From the NCBI RefSeq assembly GCF_032193765.1, contig NZ_JAVBIJ010000001.1:1426001-1490000 (forward strand): 64,000 bases of DNA. The letters are read 5' to 3'. Positions within the stretch are counted from its first letter, which is position 1; every line of letters begins with the position of its first letter. The DNA is from Rhodoferax potami (GTDB lineage: Bacteria > Pseudomonadota > Gammaproteobacteria > Burkholderiales > Burkholderiaceae_C). A program made the translations under genes and the position numbers. The notes under the pieces are model-generated. The model was not told the origin of the DNA. It did not search any database and worked only from the letters and a program-made list of their open reading frames with translations. Shown here piece after piece: positions 35,964-45,953 of the stretch.

Positions 35964-36370
35964 TCGCCGCTTGGCCCGGCTAAGGCGTTGACAACCCTTG
36001 CCGGTATTCGGCAGGGCCTCAGGCTTTCAGCATGCACACAACCGATCCGAATGCGGCCCTTGGCTAGCAACATGTCGCCCCGAAATGCCTCTTGCACGAT
36101 CACCATGCTGGCAGCACCTTGCTCTTCGACACGCACCGTTACGTGCAGCAAGTCGTCCAGACGGGCTGGCGCCAGATAGCGGGTTTGCACCTCGACAACC
36201 ACAAACATGGCGCCGGTGTCGTCACGCAAGCGCTGCTGCTCCACGCCGGCTGCGCGCAACCATTCGGTGCGGGCCCGCTCAAAAAACTTCAGGTAGTTGG
36301 CATAAAACACAACGCCACCCGCGTCGGTGTCTTCCCAATACACCCGGACTGGAAAAGTAAACGTACTCAC
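35960..36370 (-). CDS. ybgC: YbgC-type acyl-CoA thioesterase (hotdog fold)
   Basis: 136 residues from a GTG start overlapping the upstream TGA (GTGA). FPVRVYWEDTDAGGVVFYANYLKFFERARTEWL carries the catalytic Asp of the 4-hydroxybenzoyl-CoA thioesterase group. Usual length 130-140. In many bacteria ybgC heads the tol-pal operon; here it is coupled to an SRPBCC protein gene instead. Convergent with the YqjK-like gene, with a four-base overlap of the two 3' ends. Confidence 0.88.
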   Translation of the reverse strand: MSTFTFPVRVYWEDTDAGGVVFYANYLKFFERARTEWLRAAGVEQQRLRDDTGAMFVVVEVQTRYLAPARLDDLLHVTVRVEEQGAASMVIVQEAFRGDMLLAKGRIRIGCVHAESLRPCRIPARVVNALAGPSGD

Positions 36371-36837
36371 AGCGAGGCGGCAAGGGCCTCGAGCTGCTTG
36401 GTAGCTGCATCCCACCCTTGATGAAAACCCATGGCCTCGTGCTGTTTTTGGTCTGACTCCGTCCAATGCAGGGCACGGGCGATGTAGTGGGTGCCGCCGT
36501 CTGCGCTATCCGCAAAGGCGATGTCACCTACCATGAACGGCTTCGCACTGGGAACCCATGCACTCACAAACGCATCGGTGAAAACCAGTTGGCGCCCCGC
36601 ATCTACCGTCAAAAAAACACCGGGATTCGGCACCTGCTCTCCGTTGGGGCCCACCATGTGGGTGAAAAACCGGCCGCCGGGGAACAGCTCCATCTCAGCA
36701 TGGCTAACGCCCCAGGGTTTCGGGCAAAACCACTGACACAGGAGCTCTGGCTCTGTCCAGCAGCGCCACACCGCAGCGCGTGGCGCGGCCAAGGTGCGTT
36801 CAAGAAGCAAGGGGTAAGCGGGTGACGAAATCGACAT
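36367..36837 (-). CDS. SRPBCC (AHSA1-like) protein
   Basis: 156 residues. START/Bet v1-like AHSA1 domain: LLERTLAAPRAAVWRCWTEPELLCQWFCP at the N terminus and a C-terminal GFHQGWDAATKQLEALAA, both family hallmarks. Such proteins bind small hydrophobic ligands or act as Hsp90 cochaperone-like modules; function here unknown. Overlaps the thioesterase start by four bases. Confidence 0.88.
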   Translation of the reverse strand: MSISSPAYPLLLERTLAAPRAAVWRCWTEPELLCQWFCPKPWGVSHAEMELFPGGRFFTHMVGPNGEQVPNPGVFLTVDAGRQLVFTDAFVSAWVPSAKPFMVGDIAFADSADGGTHYIARALHWTESDQKQHEAMGFHQGWDAATKQLEALAASL

Positions 36838-36904
36838 AACGGACTCCGGAAATTCAAGCAGCCGGCCGAGTGTAGCCCGCTCAACCGAGACAAGCCACCC
36901 AACA

Positions 36905-36928
36905 AAAACGGGCCCGAAGGCCCGTTTT
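36905..36928. terminator. Rho-independent terminator
   Basis: AAAACGGGCC and GGCCCGTTTT form a 10-bp stem around CGAA. On the minus strand it follows the stop of the small Lys/Met-rich gene by about 24 bp and is followed by T-rich sequence (GTTTTTG). It is A-flanked on both sides and could work in both directions. Confidence 0.8.
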
Positions 36929-36951
36929 GGAAAGCAAACACCGCAGAGGGT

Positions 36952-37137
36952 TTACTTCTTCTCCATCATGGCTTTGCACTCTGCCTTCATCTTGTCGTCG
37001 GCTTTGGCAGCGTCCATCTTCTTGCACTCTTCCATTTTTTTGTCGTCTTTCATGGCACCGCCGTGGGAGGCAGCGAAAGAACCGAAAGAGGCTGTGGCAA
37101 GGACGGAAGCAACTACTACGCTAAAAATCTTGTTCAT
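36952..37137 (-). CDS. Small exported Lys/Met/Cys-rich protein
   Basis: 61 residues from ATG 37137. A clear Sec signal peptide (KIFSVVVASVLATASFGSFA, cleavage after about residue 22) leaves a mature part of about 39 residues made mostly of Lys, Asp, Glu, Met and Ala with two Cys in EECKKM and AECKAM. The K-M-x-E-C repeats could bind metal or form a charged helix. Small proteins of this type are common in Burkholderiales but I know no assigned function. It has its own terminator downstream. Confidence 0.8.
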   Translation of the reverse strand: MNKIFSVVVASVLATASFGSFAASHGGAMKDDKKMEECKKMDAAKADDKMKAECKAMMEKK

Positions 37138-37201
37138 GGTTAGACTCCAATGACAGGTTTTGAACCACCGGGATAGATGGCCTGCCAAATATACGCCACT
37201 T

Positions 37202-38386
37202 ATGAAAAATTTGCCTAAGCTAATACAAATAACGGTATGGATGTGGTCTGCAGTCCTCGCGGGCGGTTTGGCAAGTCAGGCGGCAATAGCAGCCCCCTTT
37301 GTCCCGACCTCCGACAACCAAGTGCTGCAAAAGCTGCCGGCTCGTGCCGCTGACCCGGTTGCAAAAGAGCTGGCCACCCTGCGCAGCTCCGCAAGCCAGC
37401 GCCCCAAAGACCCGGCCACCCAAGCTGCGTTGGTACAGCGCTATGTGGACCTTGCCAATGCGCAGGGTGACCCGCGCTACATCGGTTACGCCGATGCGGT
37501 GGTGTCTGCGTTCGCAGGCCCCCTGAGCCCCGAATTGCTCACCTTGAAAGGCGTATTGCGCCAGTACCGACATGATTTTCAAGGAGCCCTGCAGGATTTT
37601 GCCCAGGCGCTGACCTTAGACCCGAGCTACGCCCAAGCCCACGCCTGGCGGGGCGCCATCTATCTGGTGCAAGCAGACTACAGCGCCGCCCGCAAAGAAT
37701 GCACCGCCTTGAAGCAACTCGGCCGCGACGCCCTGCACGGCGCCTGCTTAGGCTTAACCCAAAGTTACTCCGGTGATCTGCCAGCAGGGTACGAAACTTT
37801 GCGCCAAGCGCTCGCGCAGGCCCGCTCGACGGCTAGCCAGTTGTGGCTGCTGACAAGAATGGGCGAAGTAGCCGCCTGGCAAGGGCAGACGGCCATCGCC
37901 CGGCAGCATTACCAGCAAGCGCTGGCACTGGGTCAGGACGATATTTACCTGCTGGCCGCCTGGTCCGACTTTTTGCTGGACAACGGTCAGGCTGCCGACG
38001 TTGTCAAGCTGTTGTCTACCTGGGAGTCAGCCGACAGCTTGCTGGTCCGCCTTGCTATTGCGGAAACACTGACCGGTAGCCCCAAGGCTGCTGTCCACGT
38101 CAAGATGCTGGCCGACCGCTTCGCCGCGGCCCGCGCAAGGGGCGATACCACCCACCTCGCCGAAGAATCACGGTTCGAGCTACAGGTCCGCAAAGATGCA
38201 CCCACAGCCCTGCGCTTGGCCCAAGAAAACTATGCGTACCAGCGCGAACCCCGGGATGCGCGGGTGTTGCTGGAGGCCGCTGTGGTGGCTAAGCAAGCCC
38301 CAGCGGCCCAACCTGTTGTGGACTGGTTGAGCGCCAGTAATTTCGGAGACCTCCGGATGAAGCAACTCGCCAAGGAGCTGAAATGA
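37202..38386 (+). CDS. Exported TPR protein
   Basis: 394 residues from ATG 37202 with a signal peptide (hydrophobic run about residues 8-30, AIAAP cleavage). Several tetratricopeptide-like helical pairs, e.g. LLTLKGVLRQYRHDFQGALQDFAQALTLDPSYAQAHAWRGAIYLVQADYSAA around residues 110-165 and another around 235-255 (QGQTAIARQHYQQALALGQDD). Likely a periplasmic protein-protein adaptor. Its stop overlaps the HupE/UreJ-like start (ATGA), so the two are coupled. Confidence 0.85.
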   Translation: MKNLPKLIQITVWMWSAVLAGGLASQAAIAAPFVPTSDNQVLQKLPARAADPVAKELATLRSSASQRPKDPATQAALVQRYVDLANAQGDPRYIGYADAVVSAFAGPLSPELLTLKGVLRQYRHDFQGALQDFAQALTLDPSYAQAHAWRGAIYLVQADYSAARKECTALKQLGRDALHGACLGLTQSYSGDLPAGYETLRQALAQARSTASQLWLLTRMGEVAAWQGQTAIARQHYQQALALGQDDIYLLAAWSDFLLDNGQAADVVKLLSTWESADSLLVRLAIAETLTGSPKAAVHVKMLADRFAAARARGDTTHLAEESRFELQVRKDAPTALRLAQENYAYQREPRDARVLLEAAVVAKQAPAAQPVVDWLSASNFGDLRMKQLAKELK

Positions 38387-39507
38387 AGTGGCGCTTGATT
38401 CTTGTTTTGCTGCTGAGCCTTGGCTGGCTCCCGGCACAGGCTCACAAAGCCAGCGATAGCTATCTGGCACTCAAGGTAGACGGTAGCCAGGTCAGCGGAC
38501 AGTGGGATATTGCACTGCGCGACATCGACTTTGCCCTGGGTCTCGATGCCAATGGGGATGGCGACATCACGTGGGGTGAAGTGCGAGCCAAACACGGCGA
38601 AATCGACGCCTGGAGCACCAATGCACTGACCGTGGAGCGTGGCGGGCGCTGCCCACTGCGCGTGACCGAGCACTTGATTGATGAGCATACCGATGGCGCC
38701 TATGCGGTCATGCGTTTGCAGGGGGAGTGCCCTGCAGCGGATGCCGACGTGTCGGTGAACTACCGGCTGCTGTTTGGTGTGGATGCCCTGCATCGCGGCC
38801 TACTTCGCCTGGATCTGGATGGGGAAACCACCTCCTCCATCTTTTCGCCGGAAACACCCCAGCAGCAGTTCAAGCCCAAAGCCCTCTCCGGTCTGCGCCA
38901 GTTAGGCGGATTTTTGGTGCAGGGGGTATGGCATATCTGGATCGGGTTTGACCATATTCTTTTCTTGCTCGCATTGCTCTTGCCTGTGGTGCTGGTTCGG
39001 GAGGGAAAGCGTTGGGTGCCGGTCGCCCGCTTCCGGGATGCGAGTCGTGAAGTACTGTGGGTCGTAACCGCCTTCACCATCGCCCATTCGATCACCCTGT
39101 CACTCGCGGCTTTGCAGTTGATTGAGTTGCCTTCGCGCTGGGTGGAGTCGGTGATTGCACTCTCGGTAGTGTTGGCGGCATTGAACAACATTTACCCGAT
39201 GGTCGGCGAGCGGCGGTGGGTCGCAGCCTTTGTGTTCGGGCTGATCCACGGCTTTGGCTTTGCGAGTGTGCTGGCAGACTTGGGCCTGCCAAGCCATGCC
39301 CTGGTCTTAAGCCTGGTCGGGTTTAACGTGGGCGTGGAGCTGGGGCAGCTGGCCATCGTGGTGGTCTTTTTGCCACTTGCCTACGTCATGCGCAAGACGC
39401 GCTTTTACAAGCAAGGCGTGTTTATCGGAGGCTCTGTACTCACCTTGTTGCTGGCTTTGGTGTGGTTTATCGAGCGGGCTTTTGATATTCAGTGGATGGC
39501 AACATAG
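38383..39507 (+). CDS. HupE/UreJ-family membrane protein with extracytoplasmic EF-hand loop
   Basis: 374 residues. Signal peptide to about residue 20 (PAQAHKA). The periplasmic N-terminal domain (20-165) contains a perfect 12-residue EF-hand calcium loop: D55, N57, D59, G60, I62 and E66 in DANGDGDITWGE. The C-terminal half has about seven membrane helices with the family motifs GVWHIWIGFDHILFLLALLLP and LIHGFGFASVLADLGLP, whose His and Asp are typical of HupE/UreJ metal (Ni/Co) transporters. The paired TPR gene suggests a shared envelope role. Transported metal unknown. Confidence 0.85.
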   Translation: MKWRLILVLLLSLGWLPAQAHKASDSYLALKVDGSQVSGQWDIALRDIDFALGLDANGDGDITWGEVRAKHGEIDAWSTNALTVERGGRCPLRVTEHLIDEHTDGAYAVMRLQGECPAADADVSVNYRLLFGVDALHRGLLRLDLDGETTSSIFSPETPQQQFKPKALSGLRQLGGFLVQGVWHIWIGFDHILFLLALLLPVVLVREGKRWVPVARFRDASREVLWVVTAFTIAHSITLSLAALQLIELPSRWVESVIALSVVLAALNNIYPMVGERRWVAAFVFGLIHGFGFASVLADLGLPSHALVLSLVGFNVGVELGQLAIVVVFLPLAYVMRKTRFYKQGVFIGGSVLTLLLALVWFIERAFDIQWMAT

Positions 39508-39508
39508 G

Positions 39509-40258
39509 TCACGCCGCCATCCACACCGCATCGGCAATGAGCTTGACCGACACCACAAACAAACTGACCTGCACGATGCGATAAAACCACTGGTCAGCCA
39601 AGCGCCGTGTCAGGTAAGCGCCTGCGAGCGCCCCCACCAGCGCAAACGGTACCAGCCACGCGGCGTAATGCAACGATGCGGTCGAATAGGGCCGCAAGTT
39701 TTGGTACGGAATGATTTTGGCAGCATTGATCACTGCAAACACGATGGTGGAGGTGCCTGCAAACGCAGCCTTCGGCAACTTCTGGGGCAGCATGTACACC
39801 TGATATGGCGGCGCACCGGCGTGTGAAATAAAACTGGTAAAGCCGGCCAAAGTCCCCCAGAACCAGCCCTTGGCCAGGTGCGGTGGCTGTGCGATGGCTG
39901 CATTCTGGTTTCGCAGCCAGAGGTTGAGACAGAACCCCACCCCCACCAAGCCGATCATCAACATGATCGCGCGGTCCGACACCATGGACGCCGTAGCCCA
40001 ACCAACACCGACTCCCAAGATTCCTGCAGGGATGAGAATTTTCAAATTCGGTGCACTGAATTCACGCCGGTACAGCCATACGCCAGCGACGTCCGAAATC
40101 ACAAAAATGGGCAGTAACAACACCGCGGCTTGAACCGGCGACATCGCCATGGACAAAATAGGCACCGCCAACATGCCGACCGCAGGCAACCCCCCTTTGG
40201 ACGAGCCGACCAGAAAAGCAGCCAAGCCGGCCAGCAGAAACAGTGCATCAAATGTCAT
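39509..40258 (-). CDS. TauE/SafE family sulfite exporter-like permease
   Basis: 249 residues, about eight hydrophobic segments. N-terminal LAAFLVGSSKGGLPAVGMLAVPIL and the later GTLAGFTSFISHAGAPPYQVYMLP are the two repeated family signatures (GxxxGxxxxGG-like and HAGxPP). Exports sulfite or related organosulfur anions in known cases. Convergent with the HupE-like gene, one base apart. Confidence 0.88.
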   Translation of the reverse strand: MTFDALFLLAGLAAFLVGSSKGGLPAVGMLAVPILSMAMSPVQAAVLLLPIFVISDVAGVWLYRREFSAPNLKILIPAGILGVGVGWATASMVSDRAIMLMIGLVGVGFCLNLWLRNQNAAIAQPPHLAKGWFWGTLAGFTSFISHAGAPPYQVYMLPQKLPKAAFAGTSTIVFAVINAAKIIPYQNLRPYSTASLHYAAWLVPFALVGALAGAYLTRRLADQWFYRIVQVSLFVVSVKLIADAVWMAA

Positions 40259-40293
40259 GCACAGATGATAGTGGCGCCCTCCCGTATTCGGCC

Positions 40294-41457
<1,164 letters not shown>

Positions 41458-41486
41458 GGTGTCACCTAGGGAAAGTCATTAGTTAT

Positions 41487-41512
41487 TTTTACAAAGCGTT
41501 TGCTTGGTAAAA
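41487..41512. promoter_or_regulatory. Palindromic operator-like site between divergent beta-oxidation genes
   Basis: TTTTACAAAGC and GCTTGGTAAAA are 11-base arms with one mismatch around GTTT. The site is 30 bp from the acyl-CoA dehydrogenase start and 73 bp from the thiolase start. A TATACT box at 41517-41522 right beside it could be the -10 element for the thiolase direction. The form suits a TetR-family fatty-acid regulator, inferred only. Confidence 0.55.
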
Positions 41513-41584
41513 ACAATATACTGCAAAACAGCTTGCAGGCGCCAGCGTGCGCACCCGCATTCCCCAGACAACACCGGAGACCCC

Positions 41585-42790
41585 ATGACCGAAGCCTATG
41601 TGTTTGACGCCATCCGCACGCCCCGTGGCAAGGGCAAAAAAGACGGCAGCCTGTATGAAGTCAAACCCGTCACCCTGCTCGCAGGGCTGCTGACTGACCT
41701 GCAACAGCGCCACCAGTTCGACACCGCGCAGGTGGACGATGTGGTGATGGGCGTGGTGTCCCCGGTAGGTGACCAGGGCGCTGTGCTGCCCAAAGTGGCT
41801 GCCCTGAAAGCCGGCTGGGACTTCCAGTGCGCGGGTGTGCAGATCAACCGCTTCTGTGCCTCCGGCCTGGAGGCGGTGAACATGGCCGCGCAAAAAGTGC
41901 GCTCCGGCTGGGAAGACCTGGTGGTGGCCGGCGGCGTGGAAAGCATGAGCCGCGTGCCTATTGGCTCCGACGGCGGTGCCTGGGCCATGGACCCCGAAAC
42001 CAATAGCCAGACCTGCTTCGTGCCCCAAGGCATAGGCGCCGACCTGATCGCCACGCTGGAAGGCTTTACCCGCGCGGATGTGGATGCCTATGCGCTCGAA
42101 TCGCAACGCCGCGCCACCAAGGCACAAGCTGCTGGTTACTTCGACCGCTCTGTCATGCCGGTCAAAGACAGCCTGGGCCAGACCATTCTGGCGCGCGATG
42201 AGTTCATCAAACCCGGCACCACCCTCGAAGGCCTGGCCGGCCTCAAGCCTGCTTTTGGTGACATGGGCGGCATGGGCTTTGACGCCGTGGCGCTGACCCG
42301 CTACCCGCAGGTGGAGCGCATTCACCATGTGCACCACGCCGGCAACTCGTCGGGCATTGTGGATGGTGCAGCTGCAGTGCTGATCGGCAATGAAGCCGCT
42401 GCCAAAGCCCACAACCTTGCCCCGCGCGCCCGCATCGTGGCCACGGCCTTGAGCGGCGCTGACCCCACCATCATGCTCACCGGCCCCATGCCCGCCACAC
42501 GCAAGGCGCTGGCCAAAGCCGGGCTCACTGTGGACGACATCGACCTGTTTGAAGTGAACGAAGCCTTTGCCGCGGTGGTGATGCGCTTCATGAAAGAGAT
42601 GAAGGTGCCGCACGACAAGGTCAACGTAAACGGTGGCGCCATTGCGATGGGCCACCCGCTGGGAGCTACGGGCGCCATGATTCTGGGCACGCTGATTGAC
42701 GAGCTACACCGCCGCAAATTGCGCTACGGGCTGGCCACCCTATGTGTGGGCGGTGGCATGGGTATTGCCACCATCGTCGAGAGACTTTGA
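41585..42790 (+). CDS. Acetyl-CoA C-acyltransferase (thiolase)
   Basis: 401 residues from ATG 41585. Thiolytic cleavage of 3-ketoacyl-CoA. Nucleophile C91 in [47 protein letters not shown] (catalytic His) and the C-terminal CVGGGMGIA with the second Cys. Length is normal. The in-frame ATG at 41504 would add residues without family similarity. First gene of the thiolase/FadB-like unit; a FadA-like role fits the neighbours. Confidence 0.93.
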   Translation: MTEAYVFDAIRTPRGKGKKDGSLYEVKPVTLLAGLLTDLQQRHQFDTAQVDDVVMGVVSPVGDQGAVLPKVAALKAGWDFQCAGVQINRFCASGLEAVNMAAQKVRSGWEDLVVAGGVESMSRVPIGSDGGAWAMDPETNSQTCFVPQGIGADLIATLEGFTRADVDAYALESQRRATKAQAAGYFDRSVMPVKDSLGQTILARDEFIKPGTTLEGLAGLKPAFGDMGGMGFDAVALTRYPQVERIHHVHHAGNSSGIVDGAAAVLIGNEAAAKAHNLAPRARIVATALSGADPTIMLTGPMPATRKALAKAGLTVDDIDLFEVNEAFAAVVMRFMKEMKVPHDKVNVNGGAIAMGHPLGATGAMILGTLIDELHRRKLRYGLATLCVGGGMGIATIVERL

Positions 42791-42791
42791 A

Positions 42792-42849
42792 GTCTTTTCG
42801 ACCTCTAGCGCCCATCGATATTGCGCGAGCAGCTCCTAATTCCATAGCA
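42792..42849 (+). repeat. Dispersed repeat, copy E
   Basis: Begins two bases after the thiolase stop. CTCTAGCGCCCATCGATA, TTGCGCGAGCAGCTCCTAAT and CCATAGCA match copies B and D. It fills most of the 73-bp gap before the FadB/FadJ-like gene. Confidence 0.8.
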
Positions 42850-42863
42850 TTTTCACCCACACC

Positions 42864-45023
42864 ATGAAAACCATTCGCTACTCCCTGGACCACGGTATTG
42901 CCACCATCACCTTTGATGAACCGGACTCCCCCGTCAACACCATGTGCCTGCAATGGCTGCAGGACATGGATGCCGTGGCCGCACAGGTGCTGCAGGACAA
43001 AGACAGCATCACCGGCATCCTGCTGGCGTCTGCCAAAAGCACCTTCTTCGCCGGCGCGGACCTCAAAGCGGCCATGCGCCTGACCCCGGCGGATGCGCCG
43101 CGCATCTTTGAAGAAATAGAGCGGGTGAAGCGCAACTTCCGCACCATTGAGACCCTGGGCAAGCCCGTGGTCAGCCTGCTCAACGGCACGGCTTTGGGCG
43201 GCGGCTGGGAGGTGGCGCTGGTGGGCCACTACCGCATCGCCGTGGACGACCGCAAAACCCAGTTCGGCCTGCCCGAAGTCACCTTGGGCTTGCTGCCCGG
43301 TGCCAGTGGCGTGACCAAGATGACGCGCCACCTGGGGCTGATGGGCGCACAGCCTTATTTGGTGGAAGGCAAAACCTTCAACCCCACCGAGGCCAAAGGC
43401 CTGGGGCTAGTGCACGAGCTGGTAGCGCCCGGCCCCGACGCCGCAGGCGAGATGCGCGCCAAGGCTTTGGCTTGGATTACCGCCAACCCGACAGCCCAAC
43501 ACCCCTGGGAGGCCAAGGGCTACAAAGTGCCCGGCGGCTTGCCCAGCAGCCCGGCAGTGGCAGGCATGTTGCCGATTGCGCCCGCGGTCATCAAGAAAAA
43601 CACCCGGGGCCTGTACCCCGCGCCCGAAGCCATCATCGCCTGCATGGTCGAGGGCTTGCAGGTGGACCTCGACACCGCGTTGCGCATTGAAAGCCGGTAC
43701 CTGGCCAAGCTCATGTCCGGCCCACAGGCCAAGGCCATGATCAACACCTTCTTCTTCAACCTGAACGCCATCAAGAGCGGCCAGAGCCGCCCGGCTGGCG
43801 TGCCCCGCTTCAAACCCACCAAAGTGGGCCTGCTGGGAGCCGGCATGATGGGTGCCGGCATTGCCTACAGCCAGGCCAGCAAAGGCATCGCCACCGTGCT
43901 CAAAGACGTAAGCCAGGAAAAGGCCGACCTCGGCAAGAGCTACAGCGCCAAAATCACCCAAGGCCGTGTCGACAAGGGCCGCATGAAAGCCGAGGCCCAG
44001 CAACAGATCCTCGACCTGATCCACCCCACCGGCAGCGTGGCGGACCTGCAAGGCTGCGACTTGATCATCGAGGCCGTATTTGAGAACCGCGAACTCAAAG
44101 CCAAGGTCACCCAAGAGGCCGAGCCGCTTTTGGCACCGGGTGGATTTTTTGCGTCCAACACATCTACCTTGCCGATTACTGGTCTGGCCAAAGCGAGCGC
44201 CAAACCCGAGAAATTCATCGGCATCCACTTTTTCAGCCCGGTCGACAAGATGAAGCTGGTCGAAATCATCAAAGGCAAATCCACGGACGATGAGACCGTG
44301 GCCCGCGCTTTTGACTACGTGCAGGCACTGGGCAAGTTCCCCATCGTAGTGAACGACTCGCGGGGCTTCTTCACCAGCCGCGTGTTCGGTACCTTTGTGA
44401 TGGAAGGTGCGGCCATGCTGGGTGAAGGCATTCCCGCTGCGGCGATCGAGAACGCAGGCATACAGGCCGGCATGCCGGTGGGCCCATTGGCCGTGCTGGA
44501 CGAAACCGCCCTCACCTTGAGCCTGCACGTGATGGACCAGACCAAAAAGGACTTTGAGGCCGAGGGCAAGACCTACGTCGCCACACCTGGTGAACTCGTG
44601 GTCGAGAAAATGGTGAAGCAGCACAACCGCCCCGGCCGCGCCGGTGGTGCAGGCTTTTACGAATACCCTTCTGAGAAAGGTGCCAAGAAGTTCCTCTGGC
44701 CCGAACTCAAAGGCCTGTTTGAAAAGCCCGACGTCTCTTGGAACATCACCGACCTCAAGGATCGTCTTCTCTACCGCCAAGCGGTGGAGACAGCGCGCTG
44801 CCTGGTCGAGGGCGTGCTGACCAGCGTGCACGATGCCAACATCGGTTCAATCTTCGGCATCGGCTTCCCGGCGTGGACCGGTGGCGCCATGCAGTTCATC
44901 TATGGCATGGGCATCGACACATTTGAGACTCGGGCGGCCGCTTTGGCCACACAATTCGGAGGCGGTTTTGCCTTGAGCGATGATGTGCGCGCCGCCATCC
45001 GGCGCTTCGAGCCGGTGTACTGA
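42864..45023 (+). CDS. Fused enoyl-CoA hydratase/3-hydroxyacyl-CoA dehydrogenase (FadB/FadJ-like)
   Basis: 719 residues. The N-terminal crotonase domain (1-about 200) has GILLASAKSTFFAGADLK (oxyanion hole) and ALGGGWEVALVGHYRIAVDD with FGLPEVTLGLLPGASG. The NAD-binding domain begins near 320 (VGLLGAGMMGAGIAYSQASKG), with SNTSTLPI and GIHFFSPVDKMKLVEI, followed by two C-terminal 3HCDH domains from about 500 (RVFGTFVMEGAAML; TARCLVEGV). Performs the two middle steps of beta-oxidation with the upstream thiolase. Confidence 0.94.
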   Translation: MKTIRYSLDHGIATITFDEPDSPVNTMCLQWLQDMDAVAAQVLQDKDSITGILLASAKSTFFAGADLKAAMRLTPADAPRIFEEIERVKRNFRTIETLGKPVVSLLNGTALGGGWEVALVGHYRIAVDDRKTQFGLPEVTLGLLPGASGVTKMTRHLGLMGAQPYLVEGKTFNPTEAKGLGLVHELVAPGPDAAGEMRAKALAWITANPTAQHPWEAKGYKVPGGLPSSPAVAGMLPIAPAVIKKNTRGLYPAPEAIIACMVEGLQVDLDTALRIESRYLAKLMSGPQAKAMINTFFFNLNAIKSGQSRPAGVPRFKPTKVGLLGAGMMGAGIAYSQASKGIATVLKDVSQEKADLGKSYSAKITQGRVDKGRMKAEAQQQILDLIHPTGSVADLQGCDLIIEAVFENRELKAKVTQEAEPLLAPGGFFASNTSTLPITGLAKASAKPEKFIGIHFFSPVDKMKLVEIIKGKSTDDETVARAFDYVQALGKFPIVVNDSRGFFTSRVFGTFVMEGAAMLGEGIPAAAIENAGIQAGMPVGPLAVLDETALTLSLHVMDQTKKDFEAEGKTYVATPGELVVEKMVKQHNRPGRAGGAGFYEYPSEKGAKKFLWPELKGLFEKPDVSWNITDLKDRLLYRQAVETARCLVEGVLTSVHDANIGSIFGIGFPAWTGGAMQFIYGMGIDTFETRAAALATQFGGGFALSDDVRAAIRRFEPVY

Positions 45024-45044
45024 CAACCGTAAAACCACCTACCC

Positions 45045-45953
45045 ATGCTCGCCAAACTGCTGCAACGTTTTTTACTCGCTTTGGTGATTGCCGGCGTGGG
45101 TCTGGCCATGCTCTGGCATGGAGCTACGGGCGATATGCTCATTGCCACTGTGCTTTTGCCATGGCTGGCCGTGGTGCTGAGCACGGCGTACACCATGTTG
45201 AAGAGCCGCGCCCCGGCGGAACCGGCCGGCGCGTTTTACCGGGCCTGGTGGGGCGAGACCGTTGCCAACTTCCGCACCTTTGTGCTGCGCCAACCCTGGG
45301 CTGACAAGCGCCCGCCCCTGTTGCCTGCAGACCCGGGCCCCACTCGGGTGCCGGTGCTGCTGGTGCATGGCTACTTGTGCAATCACCGGCTCTGGGACGA
45401 TATAGCCCCCCGCCTGCAGGCCCAAGGGCACACCGTGCTGGCGATCAATCTGGAGCCTTTGTTTGTCTCCATAGACCACTATGCGGCCCACATCGAGAAG
45501 TCAGTTCAACACCTGTTGCAGCACAGCGGCCAAACACAGGTGGCCTTGGTCGGCCACAGCATGGGCGGTCTGGCGATTCGGGCTTGGATGCGGCAACACG
45601 GCAGTGAGCGGGTGGCCCGTGTCCTGACGTTGGGAACGCCCCATGCCGGCACCAAAGCCGCCAAAAAGGCCACGACCCTCAACGGCCGCCAAATGCTGTT
45701 TGACAGCGCCTGGCTGCAAGGCCTGGCGGAATCTGAAACCCCTGATCGGCGCGCCTTGATCCGGATTGCGCTCACCCCGCAAGACAACATTGTGTTTCCC
45801 CAGCGGGCACAGGTCTTGCCCGGTGTGAAGCCGGTGGTGTTCGACGCCATCGGCCATGTGCAAATGGTGAGCACACCTGCCGTGATGGACTGGGTGGCCA
45901 CCCAGCTCCACGACTTGCCCGCACAACCCACACCCTCTGAAGCCACCGTATGA
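45045..45953 (+). CDS. Alpha/beta hydrolase, membrane-anchored lipase/esterase-like
   Basis: 302 residues. Two N-terminal membrane segments (about 7-25 and 30-48), then an alpha/beta hydrolase: oxyanion-hole VLLVHGYLCNHRLWDD and nucleophile elbow GHSMGG with S172, as in triacylglycerol lipases and PGAP1-like esterases. Catalytic His probably in AIGHVQM near residue 272. Its stop overlaps the next ATG. Linked to the beta-oxidation genes by 21 bp, so it may release fatty acids for that pathway; inference. Confidence 0.88.
   Translation: MLAKLLQRFLLALVIAGVGLAMLWHGATGDMLIATVLLPWLAVVLSTAYTMLKSRAPAEPAGAFYRAWWGETVANFRTFVLRQPWADKRPPLLPADPGPTRVPVLLVHGYLCNHRLWDDIAPRLQAQGHTVLAINLEPLFVSIDHYAAHIEKSVQHLLQHSGQTQVALVGHSMGGLAIRAWMRQHGSERVARVLTLGTPHAGTKAAKKATTLNGRQMLFDSAWLQGLAESETPDRRALIRIALTPQDNIVFPQRAQVLPGVKPVVFDAIGHVQMVSTPAVMDWVATQLHDLPAQPTPSEATV

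Noticed and set aside
41489..44831. Long minus-strand frames opposite the thiolase and FadB/FadJ-like genes
   Set aside because: Shadows of highly expressed-type coding sequence; no family motifs.
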